Below, one piece after another: positions 1-5,939 of a DNA stretch of 11,268 nt. A program made the position numbers and the translations under genes. This DNA comes from an uncultured Desulfomonile sp. (GTDB taxonomy: Bacteria > Desulfobacterota > Desulfomonilia > Desulfomonilales > Desulfomonilaceae). The stretch is taken from positions 1 through 11,268 of the forward strand of contig CAIXMD010000145.1 in the NCBI GenBank assembly GCA_903920415.1, in the 5' to 3' direction. Each line of letters starts with the position of its first letter. Within the stretch, counting starts at the first letter, position 1. Under the pieces are notes generated by a model that saw nothing but the letters and a program-made list of their open reading frames with translations, ran no database searches and was not told where the DNA came from.

Positions 1-299
1 ACGCGAGAAAGATTGGTCTGGCGAAAGGCGACATAATTATCGAATACAATGGCTCACGGAACTTTAATTCTGAAAAATTCATAGCACTAACAGCCAAGAC
101 CAAAAAGGAAAGGACCAAGCCTATTATGGTTTTCGTTCGGGACGGTTATGAGTATTCTGTCCGGGTGGCACCGGGATTTTTAGGAATTGCTGTTATAGAT
201 ACAACTGTACGAGGTCCCCTTAAGAAATTAGAACCAAGTCCGGAGCAAACCCCTCAAGAGGACAAAAATAAAAAATCTAAGCCTGCCCAATGGACGTGA
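1..299 (+). CDS. PDZ-domain protein, C-terminal part (5' end outside window)
   Basis: An open frame enters from the left edge (first full codon at position 3) and ends at TGA 297-299, giving 98 residues. The first ~60 residues read like the second half of a PDZ domain: a GLAKGDIIIEYNG segment (the usual 'GL-x-x-GD-x-I-x-x-x-NG' strand-turn-strand), then a helix with LTAKTKKE and a final strand with VFVRDGYEYSVRV. After the domain comes a Lys/Pro/Glu-rich tail ending in PAQWT. PDZ domains bind C-terminal or internal peptides, often in envelope proteases or secretion adaptors, but no catalytic domain is visible here, so the partner activity is unknown. The next gene starts about 130 bp downstream on the same strand. 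Confident of the PDZ fold, not of the protein's role. Confidence 0.75.
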   Translation, partial: ARKIGLAKGDIIIEYNGSRNFNSEKFIALTAKTKKERTKPIMVFVRDGYEYSVRVAPGFLGIAVIDTTVRGPLKKLEPSPEQTPQEDKNKKSKPAQWT

Positions 300-431
300 T
301 TTTTATGGTGACCGTAATCTAGGGAGTCCCTCGACATTCGTGGTAAATTTTCTCAAGTTATTTTACAAAAGACTGGATTTTTGAAGAAGATGTGATACAG
401 GGACTTGGAGATTATTTCCGAGGTGGTTTTC

Positions 432-818
432 ATGACCAAGATTATTGCGATGCTTATTCTTTTCACTCTCTGGGTTACGCCGTATTGTTGTGAGTTGGCG
501 AAGGCGGCGGACGGGAATCTCATCCCTGTGAAACCGAGTTACAGCGAGGCAACATACACACCTCAATCCACTGACGATTCGGAAAACTCAGGCATTTTTC
601 CATCCCCTACACCTAGGGATCAAATGTATATTTTCTGGATTCTGGGAAAGGTTTTGAGTTATCCCATTGATAAAACTGAGTCCTTCATCATGAGCAAGAT
701 AAGACGGCCCCAGGGTAATGCAGTTGCTACCCCGGCCTCCGCTGCAAACGCACCGAATCCTTTCACACAGGTAAATTGGCGAGAAATACCTCCAGCACCT
801 CCCGCTCAACCAAGGTAA
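432..818 (+). CDS. small exported protein of unknown function
   Basis: Encodes 128 residues. I chose ATG 432 because GAGGTGG lies just upstream at proper distance and because the protein then opens with a clean signal peptide: MTK, a hydrophobic run through IIAMLILFTLWV, and a likely cleavage at AKA|AD near residue 25. An in-frame TTG at 405 would add nine residues before the signal and has no better ribosome site. The mature part is about 100 residues. It starts polar, has a more ordered middle around WILGKVLSYPIDKTESFI (about residues 68-88) that may form an amphipathic helix, and ends in an Ala/Pro-rich tail. There are no cysteines in the mature part and no lipobox. I do not recognise a family. 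It is co-directional with the upstream PDZ protein and convergent with topA, from which it is separated by 149 bp without a clear terminator hairpin. Confidence 0.6.
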   Translation: MTKIIAMLILFTLWVTPYCCELAKAADGNLIPVKPSYSEATYTPQSTDDSENSGIFPSPTPRDQMYIFWILGKVLSYPIDKTESFIMSKIRRPQGNAVATPASAANAPNPFTQVNWREIPPAPPAQPR

Positions 819-967
819 CATGTGCTGCGGCGAGAGCACTTATATTGCTGATAATCTCTTCCCCCCCCCGCACCATAATTTTACGAAAACGTTATTATAA
901 GCGAAGTTTCTTTTATGTTGGGAAAATTTTCGTTGAGCCTATCTTGTTGCCTCATCCTGCCTGGTTA

Positions 968-3259
968 TTACGTCGACTTATACTTGCATTTCGGACACTG
1001 TAGAAAAGCCCCGTCTTTCTTACTGAAGCGCTCTTCCATGACTAAGGAATCGCATTCAGGATTTTGGCAAGCCATACTTACCGGTTTGTTCCACTGAGAA
1101 TAATCACAGTCGGGATATCGATTACAGGAGTAGAAATGTCTACCTTTCCGGCTTCGCCTCTGAACGAGTTCTCCCGTATGGCATTTTGGACACTGAATAC
1201 CAGTGCTCAAAGGTCGTGCCACGCGGCATTCCGGGTAACGAGAGCAAGCCAAGAAAGGGCCGTTCTTGCCTTCTCTGATAACCATTTGCGCACCGCACTC
1301 GCAAATCTGGTCGGTGGGGACAGGATCTTTGGTAGGCGGAGCTTGTGTTGGTATATTGCGAGTATAACCGCATTCAGGGTAGGCTGAACAGCCCATGAAT
1401 AGACCGTACCTTCCGGACCGGACCAGCAAGGTTTTGCCGCATTGAAGACAGGTCTCGCGTGTTGCGATCCCATCCTTTTTGACACTCTTCATGGTCTTCT
1501 TGGCCTCTTCCAGATCTACCTGGAAAGGACCGTAGAAGTTTTCGAGAGTGTCTGTCCAAGAAGCCTTACCATCCTCTATTAAGTCCAGGGAAGACTCCAT
1601 GTTCGCAGTAAATTTGGTGTTGAGAAGCTTGGGAAAACTGTCAACCAGCAAGTTGGAGATTATGCGCCCCAGTAAGGTGGGCTTGAACTTCTTGTCCTGC
1701 AGTTCGACATATTTTCGTCTCTGAATGGTTGAGACAGTCTCTGCGTAAGTTGAAGGGCGTCCTATGCCTTGTTCCTCCAGCTCTTTTATAAGCGATGCCT
1801 CGTTAAAAAATGGTGGAGGCTGGGTAAAATGCTGGCGAGGGAAAATCCCTTTAAGCTTAAGTATATCGCCAGTTTTTAGGGGGGGGAGCTGCCGGCCCAG
1901 GTCGTCCTTGTCACCGTTTTGAGGATCAACATCGTCATCCCTAAGACCCCCGTAAATCTTCAGGAAGCCGTCGAACTTCATGATGGAGCCTGTGACTCGG
2001 AAAAGAAGATGGCCCGACCTTATGTTGGTTGTCGTTATATCGAAAATTGTTGGAGCTGCTTGAGAAGCAACGAAGCGGTTCCATATGAGGGTGTAAAGAG
2101 CACTTTGGGCTTTGTCCAAGTATTTCGATACTTTTTCCGGGGCAAGATCCATCGAAGTCGGGCGAATGGCTTCATGTGCTTCCTGAGCCATCTTGCGTCC
2201 CTTGTAGACGTGAGGTTTTTCCGGCAGATATTTGGGCCCGTATCGTTGCTGTATATAACTTCGGACAGATTCCAGGGCCTCGGGTGCTACGCGAGGGGAG
2301 TCCGTTCTCATGTAGGTTATCAGGCCTAGCGAACCCTCCGGGCCGATTTCGATCCCTTCATAAAGTTGCTGTGCAATCCTCATGGTGCGTGTGCTGGAGA
2401 ACCTCAGTTTCTTGGAAGCCTCTTGCTGGAGGGTCGAGGTAATAAACGGGGGAAAGGGTTTACGGCTTCTCTCGCGTCGTTTAACTTCAACGACCTCAAA
2501 GGAGTGTTTTTGGGCCCTTTGCACCAATACCTGAGCCATGCCGACATCCGGGATTTCAACCTTCTTGCCGTCATCCTCTATCAATTTGGCATCGAAAGAT
2601 GGAGGTTCAGCAGCGTCCAGAGTAGCCGTAATCGACCAGTGCTCCTGTGGAACGAATGAGTCGACTGCGTTTTGCCGATCAACAATAAGCCTCAGAGCCA
2701 CAGACTGGACACGCCCGGCACTGAGTCCATATTGAACTTTGTCCCAGAGAAGCGGGCTTAATTGGTATCCAACTATTCTATCCAATATTCGGCGAGCCTG
2801 TTGTGCATTATATTTGTTTTCGTCCAATCTCAATGGGGAAGCTACCGCCTCTTTTATCCTCTTTTCAGTCAATTCGTTGAATAACACCCTGTAGGTAACC
2901 GCAGCAGGCTTATTCAACTCCTCGTTCAGATGCCAAGCAATCGCTTCTCCTTCGCGGTCAGGGTCAGTGGCAAGCAAGACTTTTTGCGCTCGCCCTGCAG
3001 CTTCCCGTAGTTCCCTTATGATTTTCTCCTTGCCTGGAATTACTTCGTAACGAGGCTGGAAGGAATTTTCGACATCAACGCCCAAAACAGTGTTGTAGCC
3101 GGATCTTGTGACTTTCTTCCCCTTATCCGACTTCTCCTCTTTGTTCGGCAGGTCTTTAATATGCCCTATGGAGGCCATAACTTCATAACCAGGTCCTAAA
3201 TATTTCCTTATAGTTTTTGCTTTGGCAGGTGATTCGACGACTACCAGTGTCTTATCCAT
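968..3259 (-). CDS. topA: DNA topoisomerase I (type IA), with four zinc ribbons
   Basis: 763 residues from ATG 3257-3259, preceded by an AAGGA-type ribosome site; a TTG two codons earlier is the less likely start. The enzyme relaxes negative supercoils by breaking one strand through a 5'-phosphotyrosine. Visible in order: the Toprim domain, opening with VVVESPAKAKTI and carrying DPDREGE at about residues 99-105 (Mg-binding acidic triad); QQARRILDRIVGYQLSPLLW and GLSAGRVQSVALRLI of the cleavage core; the active-site tyrosine in ITYMRTDS at about residue 316, matching Tyr319 of E. coli; and a C-terminal tail with four CxxC...C-type zinc ribbons beginning near residues 604, 653, 690 and 731. The last is the most divergent (CxxxxC then CPKC). 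Length and motif order are normal for TopA. It is the last gene of a minus-strand cluster, 18 bp after a small exported protein gene, with cobO upstream. All catalytic residues I can check are present. Confidence 0.98.
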   Translation of the reverse strand: MDKTLVVVESPAKAKTIRKYLGPGYEVMASIGHIKDLPNKEEKSDKGKKVTRSGYNTVLGVDVENSFQPRYEVIPGKEKIIRELREAAGRAQKVLLATDPDREGEAIAWHLNEELNKPAAVTYRVLFNELTEKRIKEAVASPLRLDENKYNAQQARRILDRIVGYQLSPLLWDKVQYGLSAGRVQSVALRLIVDRQNAVDSFVPQEHWSITATLDAAEPPSFDAKLIEDDGKKVEIPDVGMAQVLVQRAQKHSFEVVEVKRRERSRKPFPPFITSTLQQEASKKLRFSSTRTMRIAQQLYEGIEIGPEGSLGLITYMRTDSPRVAPEALESVRSYIQQRYGPKYLPEKPHVYKGRKMAQEAHEAIRPTSMDLAPEKVSKYLDKAQSALYTLIWNRFVASQAAPTIFDITTTNIRSGHLLFRVTGSIMKFDGFLKIYGGLRDDDVDPQNGDKDDLGRQLPPLKTGDILKLKGIFPRQHFTQPPPFFNEASLIKELEEQGIGRPSTYAETVSTIQRRKYVELQDKKFKPTLLGRIISNLLVDSFPKLLNTKFTANMESSLDLIEDGKASWTDTLENFYGPFQVDLEEAKKTMKSVKKDGIATRETCLQCGKTLLVRSGRYGLFMGCSAYPECGYTRNIPTQAPPTKDPVPTDQICECGAQMVIREGKNGPFLACSRYPECRVARPLSTGIQCPKCHTGELVQRRSRKGRHFYSCNRYPDCDYSQWNKPVSMACQNPECDSLVMEERFSKKDGAFLQCPKCKYKST

Positions 3260-3277
3260 AAACAATCTTCCTTCCGT

Positions 3278-3676
3278 TCAGAACCGTCTATCGAGAGTTC
3301 TAATCTTATTGATGTCCGTGTTCATTCGCCTCAAGCTGTTATCGAGGCTTCTCATACTCTTTTCAAAAGAGCGATTGCTTCTGTCTAAGCTTTTTATCTC
3401 GTAACCCATAGGTCGCTCCCGTTGAATGCCGAAATTTGATCGGGGCCTGGGCTGTTTAGAATTACCATGAGCATTTCCGCTCAGATCACCATCAGTCTTG
3501 TCTTTGGAACGCTGATCGGGTTTTCCTTTCGGGACTTTTTCCTCAGTTGACTGGGAGTGATTAGGTTGGATTATAGGATCGCGCCTGACCTGAGATTCTT
3601 CGGCAGAAGCCTGGAAATTTGTGTGAGGTAAGGTTACCATCAATAATATAATTGCACTTTTGAAAATTGTTTTCAT
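3278..3676 (-). CDS. small exported, highly charged protein of unknown function
   Basis: 132 residues from ATG 3674-3676. This start gives a standard signal peptide (MKTIFKS, then hydrophobic AIILLMVTLP, cleavage after QASA near residue 24). A TTG start at 3715, overlapping the cobO stop as TTGA and with GGAAGG nearby, would put 13 mixed charged residues before the signal, so I consider it less likely, though translational coupling is possible. The mature chain is very polar: a Lys/Gln/Ser/Asp-rich region without evident fold to about residue 85, then a C-terminal segment with repeated Ser-Leu-Asp/Arg-Ser units (KSLDRSNRSFEKSMRSLDNS and on to LRRMN) that should form a helix or coiled coil. 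There is no cysteine or recognisable domain. It sits between cobO (36 bp) and topA (18 bp) and is probably cotranscribed with both, but nothing ties it to their functions. Confidence 0.55.
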   Translation of the reverse strand: MKTIFKSAIILLMVTLPHTNFQASAEESQVRRDPIIQPNHSQSTEEKVPKGKPDQRSKDKTDGDLSGNAHGNSKQPRPRSNFGIQRERPMGYEIKSLDRSNRSFEKSMRSLDNSLRRMNTDINKIRTLDRRF

Positions 3677-3711
3677 TTCTTCAATAAATCTTTCATAACA
3701 GTATTCAACTC

Positions 3712-4239
3712 TCAATACTCTATTCCTTCCTTAGCCGCCACACCTATGTCAAAAGGGTGCTTAATATTCTTTGCCTCGTACACTTCATCGGCACGTATCA
3801 TCACTTCGGGAAGGGCGTATCGCCCGGTAAGGATCAATTCCAAAATATCCGGTAGAGAATCCATGAATTCCAGTAATTCTGAAGGGTCGATAAGCCCCAT
3901 GTAAACAGCGACATTTACCTCGTCCAAGATGATTACATCGTAACCACCGCCGGTCATTGCATTTCTTGCTTCCTCGAGTGCTCGTTTGGCTCTTGCAGTA
4001 TCGGACGAATCGGTCCTGCTCTTGCGAATAAACCCCTTGCGTCCCATAGGAAGAATCGTCAGCAAGAAAGGGAATGCCTTTGCAGAGAAGTGTTCTCCAG
4101 AAGAGTCCGGGGGTTTCAGGAACTGGACCACGAAGACTTTACGATTTTCACAGACTGCCTTAAGAGCTAATCCCATGGCGGCGGTGGTCTTACCTTTACC
4201 CTCCCCTGTAAAAACCTGGATCTTCCCCTTCCTGTTCAT
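3712..4239 (-). CDS. cobO: cob(I)yrinic acid a,c-diamide adenosyltransferase (CobO/CobA/BtuR type)
   Basis: 175 residues from ATG 4237-4239, with GGAG nine bases upstream; a TTG directly before it is the alternative. The enzyme transfers the 5'-deoxyadenosyl group of ATP to the cobalt of reduced corrinoids, making the coenzyme form of vitamin B12. Evidence: the family P-loop GEGKGKTT at residues 12-19, followed by AAMGLALKA; VVQFLKP on the next strand; the acidic ILDEVN motif at about 104-109; an ELILTGR strand at about 134-140; and the family C-terminus HPFDIGVAAKEGIEY, which closely resembles the usual H-P-[YF]-x-x-G-x-x-A-[RK]-x-G-I-E-[YF]. The length is typical. No other corrinoid genes lie in the window, so this copy may serve B12 salvage or cofactor activation. 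It begins 120 bp downstream of the DUF3999-like gene and leads into the small exported gene and topA. Confidence 0.95.
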   Translation of the reverse strand: MNRKGKIQVFTGEGKGKTTAAMGLALKAVCENRKVFVVQFLKPPDSSGEHFSAKAFPFLLTILPMGRKGFIRKSRTDSSDTARAKRALEEARNAMTGGGYDVIILDEVNVAVYMGLIDPSELLEFMDSLPDILELILTGRYALPEVMIRADEVYEAKNIKHPFDIGVAAKEGIEY

Positions 4240-4358
4240 CAAATACTACTCCAGAAAATCATATTGTTTCTTCTCGCATTCTTTTATCATAAGATATGGT
4301 GCTGATGAAAGATTGCCGGCATTCCTCTATCGAACAAGAGATGAAGTCTGCTACTTGT

Positions 4359-5735
4359 CTAATAATCGTTATATCCCTGCACTGAGTTTCGTTGAACTCC
4401 TTTTTTTCGGCTTCGCCTAAAAGAGCGTGCTCTGAGCATGAGGCTAAAAAATAATACCAAAACAATCAACAAGATGCCCCCCACAACTACTCTGCCTAAT
4501 GTTAATGAGCTGCTTGTTATGGGCTGCTTAGCAACCGTACGCCCTTTTGCTGAGTTCTTCTGTTCGGGACTGAGGCTTATATCTGAGGATGAGTTTGCCA
4601 ATTGTGAGAAGTTTTGAGGATAAAGAGTTCGATCAAAACCTACCGCTTTTGCGTTGGGATTATCGTAATAGATGTGATAAGTTAAGGTTTGACTGTATTC
4701 GAAGACCACCAGTCTTATGGCTCCGGTAGCCTCAAGCCTGTCTAGAGTCGCTGGAGGACCTACACCGGAAAGTTCCAGTTTCATGTAGCGATAGGTTTGA
4801 GGGGTAACATGGGCTTCAAGCCTTTCCACGAACGAAGTATCTTTCCGGATACGGAAAAAGGTGCCTTCGAATATCTGATGCCACATTTCCGGAGAAGGAG
4901 ATGAAGCACAGGAGAGTTTGACTCTCTTCACGAATTCCGTGGAAGAACTGGCGATGGCAAAACTCGTAATTGGAAACCTCTTCTCACCGAGATCAGCTAC
5001 AGTTACAGTAGGACTGCCGGACGGTTCCGGGCGGTTTTCTATAATTCTAACGTCAAGAGGTCTGAACAATGCTGTCTCAGAAATGGGGGGATAACATGAC
5101 ACTCTGTCGATCTTCAGGGGGGGATCGTCTTCATCGAATATTCTAAGGTGAATGTACTGAAAGTTGTTGAGACCGTAAAACACATTTAAGCTTCGCACTG
5201 ACATAGGAGAGGTAAAATCAGCAACGAGTCCGTCCATCTTTATGACGTATGACTCACCGGCATTGTTAGCCCCGCGTACCTCCACCTTTCGGATAAAATT
5301 TTTTGAGGACGTCCTGATATTGACACCTCTGGTAAGGTTCTTGGCAGACTTGTCGATCCAGATATCTGTCCATTTTCCGGGTATTATAGCCACTCTAACA
5401 ATCCGGACCGGCAAAGCCGCCGGGTCTTGACTGCTCACTGCTTCGGTGATGGCATGGGGTACAAGAGATCCTTTTGATGATACGATGCGAATGTCATTGA
5501 GATCGGGCCTACAGTTCTCGATGATGTTCGAATAGAGAGCCATCCCCACCAGCCCATTTGGAAGATGGGGAGGGAATTTGATACTTCTGAAACTGTTCCA
5601 TCCGTTCGAATCAAACTCTGAAAAGGCGAGGCTTCGAAAGAAGAAAATCTCAAGAACAAGAAAAGCCAGAAGCAACACAAGGCTTTGAAATTCATGCAGT
5701 CTGAAGATTCTTGGGACGCAGAAACTCTTTGACAT
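4359..5735 (-). CDS. DUF3999-like, membrane-anchored envelope protein
   Basis: 458 residues from ATG 5733-5735. An N-terminal signal or anchor comes first: a positively charged start, then the hydrophobic run LVLLLAFLVLEIFFF at about residues 19-33. A large extracytoplasmic region follows, and then one transmembrane helix at about 416-434 (VVVGGILLIVLVLFFSLML) with an Arg/Lys-rich cytoplasmic tail. The beginning of the ectodomain (FRSIKFPP...ALYSNII...RPDLNDIRIVSSKGSLVPHAI, roughly residues 49-93) fits the DUF3999 pattern of a YxxLxLP-type strand followed by DLxDLRVxxxxGxxVPxxI; the rest is beta-rich. DUF3999 has no assigned activity. In other genomes it often neighbours DUF2339 membrane proteins, but none is seen here. 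The gene has no Shine-Dalgarno-like sequence and a strong promoter almost touching the ATG (see the promoter entry). Family call moderate; topology confident. Confidence 0.65.
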   Translation of the reverse strand: MSKSFCVPRIFRLHEFQSLVLLLAFLVLEIFFFRSLAFSEFDSNGWNSFRSIKFPPHLPNGLVGMALYSNIIENCRPDLNDIRIVSSKGSLVPHAITEAVSSQDPAALPVRIVRVAIIPGKWTDIWIDKSAKNLTRGVNIRTSSKNFIRKVEVRGANNAGESYVIKMDGLVADFTSPMSVRSLNVFYGLNNFQYIHLRIFDEDDPPLKIDRVSCYPPISETALFRPLDVRIIENRPEPSGSPTVTVADLGEKRFPITSFAIASSSTEFVKRVKLSCASSPSPEMWHQIFEGTFFRIRKDTSFVERLEAHVTPQTYRYMKLELSGVGPPATLDRLEATGAIRLVVFEYSQTLTYHIYYDNPNAKAVGFDRTLYPQNFSQLANSSSDISLSPEQKNSAKGRTVAKQPITSSSLTLGRVVVGGILLIVLVLFFSLMLRARSFRRSRKKGVQRNSVQGYNDY

Positions 5736-5743
5736 GGCGTAAT

Positions 5744-5772
5744 ATTATAATAGGCCAACCCGTGATGATCAA
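5744..5772 (-). promoter_or_regulatory. sigma70-type promoter of the DUF3999-like gene, probably leaderless
   Basis: On the minus strand, TTGATC (5772-5767) is followed by a 17-base spacer and a perfect TATAAT (5749-5744). Only eight bases separate the -10 box from the ATG at 5735. Transcription would therefore begin within one to three bases of the start codon, giving an mRNA with essentially no leader. That agrees with the absence of any ribosome binding site upstream of this ATG. The match is seen directly; the start of transcription is inferred. Confidence 0.6.
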
Positions 5773-5882
5773 GGTGTACAATGGGACGGAACAGGAAAAC
5801 GTCACCAATAAGAACATCCGATTGAACTTTGTGTCCCTAACTTTTTCCTCAGTCCCTGATCGTACAGCTCAATGTCGGGCAT

Positions 5883-5911
5883 TTTAGAATCTGACATTTT
5901 CGTTCTTTATT
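5883..5911 (+). promoter_or_regulatory. weak promoter candidate for the tRNA nucleotidyltransferase gene
   Basis: TTTAGA (5883-5888), a 17-base spacer and TTTATT (5906-5911) match four of six bases each to the -35 and -10 consensus and lie about 30 bases before the ATG at 5940. The geometry is right but each box is poor, so this is only the best candidate in the divergent gap. The rest of the 5736-5939 gap shows no tRNA, clear hairpin or riboswitch that I could recognise. Confidence 0.25.
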
Positions 5912-5939
5912 CGAGGGATTGGACAATGGAGTTGCATGG

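Noticed and set aside
861..967. Possible terminator or hairpin in the convergent gap (C9 run, palindromic GAAAATTTTC, GAAAACG...GTTTC pairing)
   Set aside because: The pairing is imperfect and AT-only or lacks a loop followed by a U-run. The palindrome has no loop. None is convincing as an intrinsic terminator for either gene.
1064..2735. Plus-strand open frames opposite topA
   Set aside because: They are antisense shadows of a gene whose minus-strand frame carries all topoisomerase I motifs. None has a plausible domain.
4259..4465. 68-residue minus-strand frame spanning the end of the DUF3999-like gene and the gap before cobO
   Set aside because: It opens with a TTG inside the transmembrane region of the DUF3999-like gene, has no ribosome site, and its first third is simply another frame of that gene. 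The gap it fills is short and shows no independent coding sign.
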